Positions 13,819 through 27,495 of a stretch of 64,000 bases of DNA are shown one piece after another. Every line of letters begins with the position of its first letter. The first letter of the stretch is position 1. This stretch comes from Volvox africanus (lineage: Eukaryota; Chlorophyta; Chlorophyceae; Chlamydomonadales; Volvocaceae), in contig BSDZ01000032.1 of assembly GCA_030268105.1 (NCBI GenBank), positions 248,001 to 312,000 on the forward strand, in the 5' to 3' direction. Under the pieces are notes generated by a model. It had not been told where the DNA came from and made no database searches. It saw only the letters and a list, made by a program, of their open reading frames with translations. Made by a program: the position numbers and the translations under genes.

Positions 13819-14838
13819 CCTTTCTTGTTCCTACGCCGTTTCAGGTTTGTAGAAGCTCTTTTAGACTAGATCACTACATCCCAGTACTGATGTTGCTAGA
13901 GAAAGAACTAAGCTCAGCGACGATGCATTACCCGTCTGTCTGCGGTAATGATTGAATCAAACTAAAGATTTCTTTGTTACAGGTATAATAGGCACGAAGG
14001 AAGGTATGTCAACCCACATGCCTTTGGGTTTAGTGAGGATTTTAGTCAATGCCAACGTCACGGAACGGCACGACGGACCGTGTCAAATGAAGGCATCAAG
14101 CAAACATACAACGGTATCTTAGAACAATGTGATTACATCTGATCAGTATTTCTTAAAGACTCGGTCTTGCGTAATCATTAAGCTACACCGACAGGAAATT
14201 CATTGGTGCTGCTTACGATCAACTGTTGAGAGAAGTGTGGAGCAGATGCATGGTTCCAGCCTCTATATTTTTCATTACTAGCTTCGTACCCCCTGACCTG
14301 TGGGTCGCAGGCGTATGACTGTGTTTGCCGTGTTATGCCCGACGTGCATATATGCCCGACCTGTCGGTACATGTGATGGCCGTCTATCTCCCAACTAATG
14401 CGTGCCGAGGTGTATTGAAGCTCTGTGAGGCCTTAGCCAAGAAATTTGACACGACCATCACAAAGCACAGATCATATATGCACTTCGGGCGGGCATCGCA
14501 TAACACGACAAAAACAGCCATACATTTGTGACCCCAGCAGGAACCAACACGCCTTTCACTTCGCCACAGCAATAAGGCCGATAGGATACGGAAGTGCAAT
14601 TCCTCTTCCTCCTTTTATCGCTTTAATTCGCGGCCTTAGCGCCTACCTAGTTTACATCACAGCTCGTTTCCACTTTTCCTACTCTGGACGACGCCAGCCA
14701 TCATCCGACCTTCACGGTTCGTCATCGTTCCTTCACTATCAGCACCAGGATTCGTTTCATTCGTCTTCCTCTCCTCCCCTCCCCTCGCTTCCTGTCCTCC
14801 TGTTCTTCTATTCTAGTCCTTATCCTCCTTGCAATAGC
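13819..14838. other. Intergenic stretch upstream of VPS50
   Basis: About 1 kb between the VPS50 start and the first plus-strand exon-like sequence. I searched it by eye for N-terminal PIG-W/GWT1 exons and found none. It must hold the VPS50 promoter, but no TATA-like or other element stands out. Confidence 0.4.
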
Positions 14839-14959
14839 ACGTGGGCGAGTACGGCGTGCACTGGAACTTTTTCTGCACTTTTGCTGTGTTGGCGCTGCTG
14901 GGCCATGCGGTGGCGCTGCCTCCACAGCTGCTAGCCCCTGTGGCAATCACCCTCTCCCT
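14839..14959 (+). pseudogene. Orphan exon with PIG-W/GWT1 (GPI inositol acyltransferase) signature
   Basis: After an acceptor-like TGCAATAG the frame reads HVGEYGVHWNFFCTFAVLAL and then a hydrophobic stretch. The EYGVHWNFF motif is the hallmark of PIG-W/Gwt1, the ER enzyme that acylates inositol during GPI-anchor synthesis. The family needs about 200 residues before the motif and a conserved asparagine-containing loop after it; neither is found nearby. It may be a relic exon, a mis-assembled fragment, or an exon captured by the downstream gene. The motif is seen directly; its status is inferred. Confidence 0.5.
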
Positions 14960-15022
14960 CAGACTAACTCCCCCTTCTTCCGTTGCGTCGCTCCTCATTT
15001 TGGCAATAGCTCCTTTATTCTC

Positions 15023-16977
15023 GTGCTCATGTCCCCTCCAGAGAGAGAGAGCGTTAGCTTCGTGGCTTGTGATCTGACGCGATCACTACTCCACCTCGCC
15101 ATTACGTTTCATCGCTGCGACATCGTCCTCATGCACATCCAGGAGGCCCTCATGCACATGGTCCTCAATGCGGAGGTGCACATCCGCACCTCCATATCCG
15201 AGCGGGCATACAGGCATACATACATGAGAGCAATACTGGGGGGGAGGGAAACACAACTTCAGGGAGACAGGGCCAGGGATGCATGTTAAGGTACGCACGA
15301 CACAACACGACACGGTGCCGTGCGATTTGGTGAGGGTGGTGGAAAACGTCTGCGTTGTGAGAAGACCTGGAGTGTGGACCAAAGAATTAAGTGCATGATG
15401 GTCGTCTCCAGCAAATTGGCTTTCCGTCCTTCGCTTTAAGGGTGTTTGCCTCTTGGTTGCCGGTGATGGAAAGTGACACTGCGTTTGAGTTCATCCCTTA
15501 ATGCAGCTGTATTCACTTCATGAAGTGCGTCCCACCATGCCCGTGCGTTCATTAAAGCAATAATGTTGTCTGAACGTGTTGGTAAAGAAGTCAACATATC
15601 CATAAATACCTAACATGTATCGCGGTGTTCAAACACCGCACAGATGGCACGCGGTGACAGGGCAACGACTATATCTGTGCCTTCGCGCTACGCCCGTTAC
15701 CACCTCTCAGATGCCCCCCCCCTTTTGAGTGAGGATTCTGCGTTCTGGTCGCCCCAAGTCCTCCCATGCAGGGGAGGTCCAGGTGGTCAACGGGACCCTC
15801 TGGACGCCCGTCGGATGGTACGGGCGGGGGAAGGAGGGGAGGGGAGGGGAATGCGAGAGCGCAACGGCATGAGAGACGTAAAAGAGATCCGATGAAAGAA
15901 GTCGTGGACCCGAAGAGGCGACTCGAAGAACAAACCAACATTAAAAAGGTAACAGAAATCGCCAGGCATGACAATTAAAGCTAGGGCGGCGTGATGCGGT
16001 CAGGGACGCACTCAGCAATGGGCACGCATGTGCAAAACTCACCATTCTATTCCCTTTCGGCACGATTCTCCTCGCGCGCATGTGTTCCATTTCGCGCTGA
16101 TACCATTCCTGCACGTGGTAGCTGAGGTATACCGGGATAAGGCCCGTCTGCAGCCCCTGCGTGAGGGCGGGGGCCTGTCGGCACTGGTGGGCTCGGCACT
16201 CAATTACGTGGTGGGCGCCGCAGAGGCTGCATGTGGGATAAAGCTGCTGTCAGCGCCGGGTAGGGGACAGCGGGAAATCGGCGCTTTGATCATGAGGGAA
16301 GAACGCCACGTCCTTACAGGAGCCGCCGCCAGCTCCAAGAAAGCGTATGGCACAAGGATCTGGTGAGATAGTTCGGAGGATTCAAGTCAGGGTGCCGCCT
16401 CGTGCGAGCGGGGGCCCCGCATCCCACTGCACCCGTTTTGCCTCCCCCCTCTTCTACAGCGGTATCATGTCTCGTTTATTCGTCTTCCCTTTTTTACCTC
16501 CCCGCAAGTGCGCCCGAAAGAGGTACCGTGAGGGAGATCTTGCTGTTCAAGTACTGGGTCAAGATGTTGCAGGTAAGGGCGGATTGACAGGAGGGAGGGA
16601 GACATGCGGAGGAAGAATGTAACGGGACGCAGGATGAACTGCAAACTTGTGTGCGGCTTGAGGAGTTGTGAGCGCGCACTTGGCAAACCATCCCGACCTT
16701 CTTAAGTTAAGTCTCCTCTCCGCTCATGAAAATGACCTCCGCCCTCTCCGTAATGCTTAGCTTGTACCCTTACTTCTGATCCGCGTCCCGGCTCGCCTTG
16801 ACGGATAGCATTCGCTTTCTAACCCTGTCTATCCCCCTCCCCCGTTTAGATGGACCTGAATGCCCGGATGGGTTATATGCTGCAAAGCGGCTTCCGGAAG
16901 ATGTGCACCAGCGTCCTGGAAAACAGCCTGCTGTACCGGCTATTGTTGGTGAAGTGGGAAGGGGGTTTACCGGCTAA
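15023..16977 (+). CDS. Exon series for unrecognised helical/hydrophobic protein (start of the U-box gene or a separate gene)
   Basis: Three plus-strand open segments look like exons. At about 15,080-15,220 there is an amphipathic stretch with HRCDIVLMHIQEALMHMVL. At about 16,110-16,260 there is VVAEVYRDKARLQPLREGGG followed by a small-residue hydrophobic run. At about 16,530-16,560, ending at a GTAAGG donor after KYWVKMLQ, an exon appears to join one that starts at 16,851 after CCGTTTAG and carries RKMCTSVLENSLLYRLLLVK. I recognise no domain. Strand and spacing fit the gene downstream, but I could not prove phase continuity across 17.0-19.0 kb. Confidence 0.4.
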
Positions 16978-19030
16978 TGTAGGTCTGCGTCGGGTAGGGG
17001 TGGGGTGTGTCTGTCAACAAACAAGCAGCGGACGCGAGGGTACGTGGCGCACGATCTACGGAACCAGGGTGCCCTGGCTGGCCGAACGAAGGAAGACAGG
17101 GTGCTGAAAAGGAGGCGGGTATGGCTCAGGGGGATCTAGCGATGGCATGCAGGGGGAACGAAGATAGGCAAGATCGCGGCATCCAACATCAGGCTTCATG
17201 TCCAGGTAGCACAGGACCGCGGTACGGTGCGAATGCCGCTTCAAGGTCAGAGTTTTACGGCACACGCAAGTGCAAGCGAGATCTTGAAATCACATGTACC
17301 GTACCGGTGCCTTGTAACGTGATGGATACACACACGCGCCCCTTCTTTACCGCCATGAAGCTTTCTAGTATCAAATACACCTATGGCTGTACAACATGCA
17401 GGGGCTTGATGTCATCCCGCCCGGGGTGGAATACAGTGCCCATCAACGAAGGGTGTAAGGTCGATGAGTGACAGTTTGTCGTACATACCGAAGTGGAGCA
17501 TCTGAACACACGCAGGGCGGCAGCTGTTCCAAATTTACATTGTATGACTTATGTTTTAATGAACAGTCTACCGTGTGTGTTAGCTCCCACTGAACACACA
17601 CACGCACCCCTTTCCCAGGTAGAGGTCAACAATAGGTACCATGTCAATGGAGCCATTGTCGTGCTTAATATCCAGCTTGGAAGTACATGTAGGCCAGCTC
17701 AGGGGAGCAGGCCAGGGTAACCACTGCTGATGGGTACAGAGACAGAGATAGACCATATGCAGCGAAGGTAAGATGGCAAGGGTTTCCGCTATTTCTGGTT
17801 TCCACCAGAATAGGATGTGCCGTAACACCCCAACCTGCACAAATTCCGGGGGCCTGCTTCCTTTTAAAGTGTGGTGGTGGTACCCAGAAAGGGAAACAAG
17901 TAGGCTTTCTGAAAAGGTCTTCCGGCTGGGTAGGCAGTAGGGTCAACAGATGGAATGGAAAGCGGGTCGGGGTTAAGGTGAAGGTGCATTACCCCATGCA
18001 CTGTAACTAGATGCGTACCTGCATCAGACCTTGGTGGATTGCTTGGGGAGGGGGGGATTGCTAAGTATCAAGCTAACGTAGCTGACCGTAAACAAAAGCA
18101 ATCATCTGAGTAATGATGATCAAATCAGAAGAAAAGGGATGGACCAGCGTTCTTGCTGTTTTCCAGTTCTTCATATCGGCGCCCGGGCTCGGGCCCACGA
18201 AGAGGGCACGATGAGAATTCACTCAATAATACGCTCAGGACGTGGTTCAGCGCCTATTCCAAGCGTCAGCAAAGCCTTCTTGGCAGGCCTGCTTGACTTA
18301 TTGCCTTATAAGCCTGCAGCATGACGGTATTGAACCGAAGCACCCCAACGCCAACTCCGTCGTCTCCGACATTCTTGCAAACCTTCAGAGTCCGTCGAAC
18401 CTCGTCCGGGCACAGTAGATCAAGGAGACGGCAAGAAACAATACAAATACCTGTAGGCAATCCAACATAACCGTGCATGGTCCGCCATATTTGTACGGCG
18501 GCCTCGCCTTGGGGCCTGATATGTTCTCATTGCCTTGGGGCAGGTGTCGTAACCGACTACGGGCTTCAACTACGCTCTGCGGGCAAACATGTGCGATATG
18601 GATTGACAAATGCGGCTTTTTTACAGATACACTAATCAAGTTATTGCGGTTTTGTCATTAATATTAGCGGTGGAGTATGCAATTGTCCACCGCATCTCCC
18701 GCGATGCGTTGACCCGCAGTGATGTCGGTTTATCACAGTGGCGTAAGCTTTTAACAGATTGCAACTCCACTGACTGTAAGTCAACAGGCTTTTCGCTTAA
18801 AATGGTGGCGGCCATTCGTAAATTCCGAGTTTGAACTCATATGACCGCATTTATTCTCCAATCTCAGGATTGGTGCGGAACGGGAAATGTCTGACGCTAA
18901 TGTCTGCGAAGCCCGGCGAAGTTCGGGTTAACTGTTAAGCCTGATCTTTTAACCCTTGCTGAACCCAACGCACACAATGTCGAAAACTTTGATTGGTTGC
19001 GTCCACATGTTCACCTCCACGGCTTGCATA

Positions 19031-22000
19031 TTTGCTCAGGTCCCATTCGACATCTTACCTTAATCCACGATGGCCTATATCAGCGCGCATACTCGATCCA
19101 CTTGCTACACCGCGTTCTGGAAATTAGCTCCGAGGATGGCGACCCATACGACGCTTTCGATGTCGAGGATGACGAAGAGGGTAGTGAGACCGCTGATGAC
19201 GAGACCTCGGGCGACGCTGCCGCTCCGATGCACGTCTCAGCGCTGCCTGAGGGCCTCGGGGTCCCCTACGCCTACGCCCCGGGGGATATGCTATCCAAAC
19301 CAGCACCAGGCTCTGCGGCCCTGCAGGTAGCAGGATCTCGCCCTATCGACCAAGACGGCCATGGCTCCGATGCTGCCCCTGCTGTGCTGGCGACGGCCAT
19401 AGCCGAACAAGTTCCAGCACTGCCGTTAAGCTCAGATCAACAGAAAGAGCAAGACCCACAGCAGCTGCGGCGCATCGGTACGTCTGGGGTTGGCTCCTCC
19501 GCAGCTGCTGCAACAGTTGCTGGCGGTGACCCGGGTGCGTCAGGGCCTGGGACACCGCCATTACTGCAGGCAGTGGTATGGCAGCCTGGCAAGGTGTTAT
19601 CCGTCTTTCCCTGGCAGCTCCGCGCTCATTTCTTCTTGTCCCTGGCCTGTACCCGGCTCTACCTTCTCATGGGGTTATGGCCGCGGGCTGCTGCAGTGGC
19701 AGCTGCAGCACCACGACGCTTGCGGCAAGCAGCTCAGTCTCACACTCACGTGCATCATTTCCAGCACCACGTGGTTCCAACGTTATCGCCCGGCCAGGTA
19801 GCGCATGGTTCGGATCAAGCAGCAGGGGCTTCACGGACGTCCGGGAATCCTGCATCTTCGCACCAGCGGCATGGACAAGCACAAGGAGGACACGACTCGG
19901 TGACAGTGCCAATACAACACGGCTACGGGGCAGGTGGGGGCGGATTTTCGCAGGCCCATATAACCGCGCACGCCTACACGCAGCACGCGCATGGGTATGA
20001 TGGCTTGGGGAGCCTGCTCGACTTGAGTCGGAACGTGAGGGACGAGAGCGGGAGCTTGGCTGGAGCACTATCGGCGCTGGGCCGCGGCGTGCCCGTGTTT
20101 CTGTCACCTGAAATATTGGTGGAGCACGACGTGCAAGTGGGTATCGGTTTTGCGTCTTGCAATCGGGCTGTTTCACAGTCAACCGGCCCTGCACGTGACT
20201 GTGGACATAAGAGTTGGAATTGGCTGCGTCGAAAGCACTAGTTGCAAGGTACAAGGCGCTAGGTCGGAATTCTATTGCCTGTCCCGCCAAGGAAAAATAG
20301 ATTTCCCAAATTGAGGAAGCATTTACCGTTGATGCCTGCTATAGGCGTGAAATTCCATATTCGTGATTTGTGAATTGAAAACTTAACTGAATTTAAAATA
20401 GGTATTTAGATAAGCATCGGCGTATGATATACTTGGCCTCGACGATGCTTACACCCTAAATGGCCATAGGCCTGAACTGGCCGGCTAGTATGAGTCAAGT
20501 TAGTCTCCATCTGGATACCTTTCATCCGGCGCTCTTGCTCGGTCCTCCGCCTTTGTTTACTTCGCATATTTGGTTTTTGGTCCAGCCCATGTGCTGTTAA
20601 AGTTCCTTCCCGGCTTGGGTCTTTCAAAGCCGTATTTATGACCGTGCCCTCCTTGACTTTGATCTTTGACCGTTGCCTGCATCAAATCGTCCCCCTCAAC
20701 CCTAATCACCAACCTCCTGTCCGCTTTTCCCGGCACCCAGGAGGACCTCATGGCCAGCTGTGTGTTCAAACCGGCAGTGAAGAATGCTCCAGGGAGCGTG
20801 GCCGCGCCCGGAGGCGGTGGCGGTGGTGGCATCAGCAGCATGGGTGGGTGAAGAAGTGGGAATCCCGCATCGAGCCTCCCCTTGCCCTTCTGGAGGAAAG
20901 GGGAGCTTTATTGATTTTTTTATCAAGCCGTGGACAAGGGTTTGCTGCGGGATAGGCATCAAATCCGGCTGCAGCCTGCGTCAACTCAGCACTCTCAGAT
21001 CACGCCTTGCATCCGTTTGTGGGTGGCTTTACCAAAGTCAAGTGACCTAGCCCATCTATGCGGGGCTCCTCTCCAACCTCTGTTTCCCCACCAAGACTAA
21101 CGGCAATCTCAAGAACCTTCCCAGGGAGTCGGGCAAGATATCCTAGGCGCCAAAAATTGAAGAGTTTAAGCCTTTTCTTTTCCCGCGCCTCGAGCCTGGT
21201 ATTTCTTGCAGTATGTTCTCACGCACGTCCGGAAAACCTACCCTTTACCCATCTTCATTGCTTCACATATAATATAATGTATTCTGACCATGATGGATAC
21301 CGACATCGGCACTGTGGTCCAAACAAACTCCAGGTCGCCCTCGCTGGAGGTCCTTGCCTTCACTGCTGAGTCGCTGGGTGGCACACATAGCTGATCGTAT
21401 TGTGCCGCCGGGGGCCCGAGGCGCCGCGACACAGCATCCCGTCGACAGGCTTCAGGGAGAGCAGCAGGGTGGCGGCGCGGCGGCGGCGGTGTCAAGGTGG
21501 CTGCGCCCAGGCGTAGCGCAAGGTTCTCACCAACCGCAGCATGCATACGTGGAGTGTCGCCTTTACCGTACGGACCGAGCTCGGAATGCATCATACACTT
21601 GTCCCGCCGTACTTACTGTGCTTCCCTCCCCGCAGCGGGGTAGTGGACGTCCAACGCTCCTACAGACACTGCAGTATCATCAACAGCACCAACAGCCGCC
21701 CGCCTCTGCGACTTCAGGCGTCGGTGCCAACACCGCGCCTGCTGGAGCGCAGTCAACATGTCCCGCCGGGAGCGGTGCCTGTCCCGCAACCACAACTTCG
21801 TCGGGCAACACCCAGCAGCAGCAGCTTCATGGCCCACGGCTGCGTGCCAAGCCGAAGCTGCTGCGACGGTTGGGGTCCGATCTGCGTTACATGACGTATG
21901 GAGGCATGGTGCCATACAAATGGGCGCCAATCTTGGCCGGCATTCTTAGCCCGCACATGTTCCTGGTGGCTTGCCTGCCCTCCTTGCAGTCGCTGGGCCT

Positions 22001-25000
22001 TATGGGGCCCTTCACGGCAAGTCTGTGCGCCTATCATGCCGTATGTAAGTTACAAATTGCCTGCCATCTCACATGCTGAAATGTATAGACAGGACCGAAC
22101 TTCAGGGTGAGGCTTTGTGTAAGGATGTCCAAACGCAGGCGGGTAGCTACCTCAGGGCGCCTTGCAGTGCAGGGGTGATTTGCAGGGGCAAGTGAACGAA
22201 TCGTGATGAGCAAATGGAGGCACCTGCGTGAGGGGTTAGGCCAACAGACAAGATGCTTTGAGAGGCGTACAGAGGGTTAAGAAACCCGTTAACTTGAAGA
22301 AGCTGAACAGCAAGCCCGTGTAGATGTGAGGAGCGGCGGAAATCCTTTGGAGTAGTCCGCACATCGTTTTGCTGCGGTCTTTTCCTCTAGTTTCATCATC
22401 GGGGGTATGAGTACTGGTTTCATTTCCTTCACATGTTCATTCCCTCTCGTTCGCTTCGTATGTTATAACATACTACGTCCGCCTCGCTGTGGCTCCGTCT
22501 CCTCTTGGCGGCTTGTTTGCTACTTCCAGCGTGCACTTCGACGCAGCGTCCGGCCCTTCTCGCACTCGTTTGATTCAAATATTCAGGTTACGCTCTCACA
22601 TATCACCCCAACCCACCTAGGCGCCTTTCTGTACCTTTCACTAAAGCCCAACCTGTGCCGTTTCAATAATTGTTTTTGCGCAGAGTACCTGTTAGGACTA
22701 GTACTCATATCATCGGATCTTTGTGTTCATCGCCATCCGAATTCACGTCTCCACGTCCCTCCGCGGCAGGTGTAATTCTTACTGGCGCCGACCACCTACT
22801 ACTCATGCGGCTGGCTGCGGAGGTCTGGATACGGGCTCGGTCAGGTGTCGATGGACCCGTACGCCGCAGGTTGAGAATATGGATGCTCTTCATCAAATGG
22901 CTGCTTTGGGACGGCTTCATAGCCAGCGGTTGGTTCTTCAGGTGTGTTTGCGGTGGTTGGAGGGGCTAAGGCTAACGGTTGGCTAGCTTGGCTTTCATAG
23001 CTTGAAACCCTGTATTGCTGTGATTGCGGGTTAAGATGGTACCACAAATCCTTGATCATGTTGGAACCTTACGCGAAGCTTAAGTGGTTTCTAGTTGATC
23101 CATGCGACGGCGTTGAGCTGTTGTAGCGTCTTACCGCCGAACCAGCCAGGAAAGTGGTCAACTTTCCAGCACCGTCCTGTAGCGGCAAGGTGTTTCAAGA
23201 TGGTCATAATCACTTCGTCCGCGTATGTCTTGGTTGCTGTGCCTCGCATGCGGCGACAGGGCCTTGGTGATGGGCATCACGACCACTAAGCAGGTGGAGC
23301 TATGGAACCACCTGTATGGCACCTCCTTTAGGCCCCACCCGCTGTTGTCCTGCGGCCTGGTGCTTCCGGCGTCTTATATGGCGGCGTGTGCAACTTGCAG
23401 CATCGCATGGAGGCTGACAGCCATACATCAGCCCACATCCGCTCCGCTACTGCTATTCCAGGTCTGCCCCAAATTGGACGGGTGGATTTCAGCACTGATT
23501 GGAGTGGTGTTAACAGGGGAGACGCGACAGTGCCCGGTGAATAGGCGGTATTCATTAAGTAAAAAACCAGGGAAGGGCGCGTGCATGTGCGAGTGTTTGC
23601 TCATACTAGCTCAACAGACAAACTACAGAGAACTACAGAGAAAGTCCGCAAGTTACTGGCGCTCACATCTTCGGCCGCTTCGCCACCACGCCAGCCACGG
23701 TGGTCCACACCACGTCAGTTGTTTTCCATGCTGAGTTCCGCATCTCTCACGTCTCCGATACCTGCCAATGTCCCTCCGGGTCCTATTGTTGCTCTTGCTT
23801 TCCACGTCCTTTCCCAGGAGGGATTTATGTCCGGCCTCGCTTCGCCTATCAACTCCGTGGTCTACATCTGCCTGGCTGTTGTGGGACTAGGAGGCGGCGG
23901 CTTGGGCGGCGGTGCAGGCGGCATAGCTGGTTTTGCCGCCATGGGTGCCCGCCTGCCTCTGTGGCTGCTCGACACAGTTATGGTGTCCCCAATTCTGACG
24001 GTGGTGGCCTTGGACGTGATGTGGAACATGGACGCTGCCGCCCGGGCAACGCCGCTGCTGATAGTGGTAGGTGAAGCTGGAAGCGGGTAAGGAAGAAACC
24101 GGCGTTCAAGCAAACACTTGGTCATTTACACTTGAACTTTGACATGCATATGCGGTAGCAATGCAGTAAGTCTTACCATGTTAAGTGCAGTATGGAATGT
24201 GTGTATGTAGCTCGTAGGCCTGAAGCGTCAGAGCAACGTGGAAGTGTTCTTTTTTTCTACCCTGGCACACCATCTCTACACGCACCTAGACACGGCCGTC
24301 ATAAATCTACGAATGAATAAAACGTAAACATGAAAATCAAAACTGGCACAACCCTGATAGAACTGATATGGACTTGCAATCCTTGCGCATGTTGAACGTC
24401 CGTGGCGCGGTCGCTTCTGGACATGCACTTCCAGTATCAGGTTGTCCTTGTGATGGCGTGAAGGGTACTCGTGTCCTACACCCCGAGTCACCGGCCGGTC
24501 AGTGCTCCATAATATTAATATTCCGTGTGGATCCCATTAATGCGTCCTCTCTTCAGATCGTCAATGCACTTCGGTGCCATCAGCCGAACGAGGACGCAGC
24601 TGCTGTCGGTGATATCTTCGCGCGCCGTGCCCGCCGCGCCCGGGGTCTGCCACTCAATGGCGGCGCTGCTGACGGGGTAGACGCCGACGAAGATGCTCCT
24701 GGCGCTGCTGCCGCCGCTCCCCTGGCCGAAGAGAATGACAGGGGCTGGGTTCTCCCACGCGCCGTGGTGGGAGTTGATGGTGGTGCGGCGATTAAGCACC
24801 ACACCAGTTTGTGGATGCTGTTGGATTCGGCTCGATGGTGGGCACTGCACGTGCGAGAGGCGATTTTGTTTGATGCAGCTGTGGTAGGAGCGGCACGCCA
24901 GCGGGGGCGCGTCCAGGACGGCGCACTGGCGGCAGGGGGAATAGAGGATCACGGCGCCGCGGCCATATGGGCCCGTTTTCCAGGTGTCATAATGCGGGTG

Positions 25001-27495
25001 GCAGTTGCGGCTGGCAACGCGGGCATGTTGGAACTGCCGCACCCAGTGATTGCGGGAATGATTGCGGCTACGATGATGCCGCTGGGAGAAGAGCTGTGGC
25101 CGCCACGGCAGGTACGCGCTGCTCGGTGGCAACAGCATGTGGTGGTGGGGATTTCGCGTAGAGCTCTAAAGCCTCGCCGTGATGCCAAGCGCCAGATGCC
25201 GGCCAAAAGCTCATTTTCACCCCTGATGTGGTTGGCAAAGGGACCGCAACCTTCGGCAGCACGCAAAACCCCCCTTCGTGTGATATACCGGGCCTATTAT
25301 GAGATTGAGCACTTGAAGTGGGAGGACATAATGTCTTAGATGTGTGCAGTACGCGATTACTTGATATCGCCATACCTAATACCTTCGGATTCACTCAGTA
25401 TCGTCATCTGCCTAACTCATTCCTTGTCTTATACCCGCGTCCCCGTTTCCTCGGTTTTGGAATGTGGCCATGAGGAGACTGTGCCCATGTAATTGCCATG
25501 CTCGTTCATACTAGCTCTCACTCCTCCACACCTCCTGGGTGCCTCGCAGGAGGTAAACGCACGCTCCCTGGACAACCTGCTTAAAGCGGCAGCAGCTGTG
25601 CCACAAGGCATCCGAGCAGGACGTGGCGGGGTGGGGGCAGCTGTTTTCGGGGCCCGGGCGTGGGGCGAGGGTGTTGATATAGAATTGGACCCTGGATTAG
25701 ATGTGGCTCTAGCACGTGCCTTGGTTCGCACAGGCCCGGCCCCGGGGGGTGAGGACGGCACCGGCGAGGAGGAACAGCCCATGGTGCGTACCTCGGACGG
25801 CACGGTGCGACCGCTGTCAGCGTTGATAGTGGAGCTTCGAACCGGCATGGCGCATGTGGCAGGTGGATCAGGCGCGAGGGTATTGCGAATCTGGAAGCAT
25901 TCAAGATGGTCCCTAGATAAATACCGGAGCAGATGGAGGGCAGGGCGGGACACGGCAGGAAGTCGTAGTCATAGTTTGGATCGTGGTGCCTTTTGGGAGG
26001 GTACTTTTGGCTGGGGCAGGCGCATCCTTCCGTCAAGACGCCAAAGATGAGCCCAGTGTAGCATGGTCCCGCAAAATCTGCTGAAGGGTGACACTCAACG
26101 CGATTACTGCGTCGAATTGGCTCTCCTCTTTCATTACCATCTTTCATTTCTCGATCATCGGTACCTTCATTGGAATTTGCCATCATTTCACATTCTTCCC
26201 TTTTCCCTTGCATTTTCTCTGCCTTCTCTTCTCCTTGTTATGTTGCACAGCGCTACGTGCTCAGTTGGCGGCGGTTGGGCGTGGCGTGGCTGATTTGCTA
26301 CTGCTGGGCCGCTGGCCTCCTCCCCTGGATCTGCCGGCTGAGGTACTAAATTGGAACGACGCGGTGCCGCACGGCTTCTTGTGCCCCATAACGCACTCAA
26401 TCATGACGCAGCCAGCGCTGCTTGTGAGCCCGCAGCTGAGCGAAGCCAGCCCGACATACGAGCTCAGCGCCATTAGGCAGTGGCTCAAGACCAACAGGTG
26501 CGCAACGGCACTTTTTTCGTTATATATTAAAAGAAGAAGTCCGGAACGGATCGTCCTACGCTTTAGGTTGCGGTATTGGATCTGGATATCTGGGGTCAGC
26601 TGAATCGGAAACTGGAAACGAGTAATTCATCGGGATGCGGTCATAATAAATAAGGGAATGCGAAATGAGTTGGGGCGTGGAGCAGCCAAAGACGCGCGAG
26701 TTGTCAGAAGGTTCTAACGGTTGGTGGCAGTATGCACGCAAGCCACGGAGGCGTGTAGGCTTGATAGCAGGGTTGCCGGTTCGTGGCAGCGCTATGGCTG
26801 TCCACACGAACCTAAGTTCGCCTCTCCTCCAGGCCTGCTGCGCCTACCTGCCTTAACTTGCTGGTTTATAAAAGATGAAATTATGAAGGGAAAGTGCCTT
26901 ACCTGCGCCCACTCTTCCATCCTTCTGCAGGACCGACCCTACGACCGGCCGCGTTTTGCAAACATACCACTTCATCCACAATGACAATCTGAGGAAGGCT
27001 ATCGAAGACTGGGTCGCTGAACGCCTGGTCCGCGAGCAGCAGCTGCAACATCCGGAAGAGCAGCAAAAACAGCAGGATCCACGGCGGCGATCGCAGGAGT
27101 GGGTAGTGCCCTCACTGCGGACACAGAGGCCACGTCAAACGGTTGACCAGACTGGTCAGGCACGGACCTTGCTCCCGTCAGGCCAGATGTCGCGGGGCAC
27201 GGGCGTCGCTGAGGTGGGCCACTATCACCCTGTAGAAGGGCCTCGTCCAGGACAGCGAAGCGTATGTGTAGGCACGTCAGAGATGGGCCTACGGATGCGA
27301 TCTCCGGAGCGGTTCCGGGGCAGCTGTGCTGGGCTCGACAGCAGGGGCCGCTCACAGTCCCGCGGACGGGGCGCTGTGGACGATGGCGGAAGTGCTGGTG
27401 GGAGCCCTATTGCGACACCTGGGATGCTTGCTCGGCGGGCGGTGCAGCGAGCGGTGTCCCGACAGCACGTTGGGGCGCGTATGCAGCCACAATGA
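19031..27495 (+). CDS. Large multi-exon protein with hydrophobic segments and a C-terminal U-box (E3 ubiquitin ligase)
   Basis: The secure part is the U-box. Exon 26251-26497 carries PHGFLCPITHSIMTQPALL, then YELSAIRQWL, and ends at AACAG|GTGC. It joins in phase to exon 26931-27495, which reads TDPTTGRVLQTYHFIHND then LRKAIEDW, the canonical U-box C-terminus. U-boxes bind E2 enzymes and ubiquitylate targets without zinc. A Gln/Arg/Ser-rich tail follows to the stop at 27,495. Likely upstream exons: about 19,031-19,590 (acidic and Ala-rich), 21,637-22,039 (Gln-rich, then a hydrophobic stretch with PHMFLVACLPSLQSLGL), 22,771-22,840, 23,225-23,460, 23,740-24,067 (VVYICLAVVGLGG, Gly-rich, membrane-like), 24,555-25,110 and 25,550-25,865. 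The upstream region matches no family I know. A membrane-associated U-box ligase is inferred. Two genes rather than one remains possible. Confidence 0.6.

Noticed and set aside
24515..25138. 207-codon minus-strand frame, and similar long minus frames at 19.7-20.3 and 25.6-26.2 kb
   Set aside because: They lie opposite plus-strand exon-like sequence, show His/Arg/Pro-rich composition typical of antisense GC-rich frames, and have no motif.
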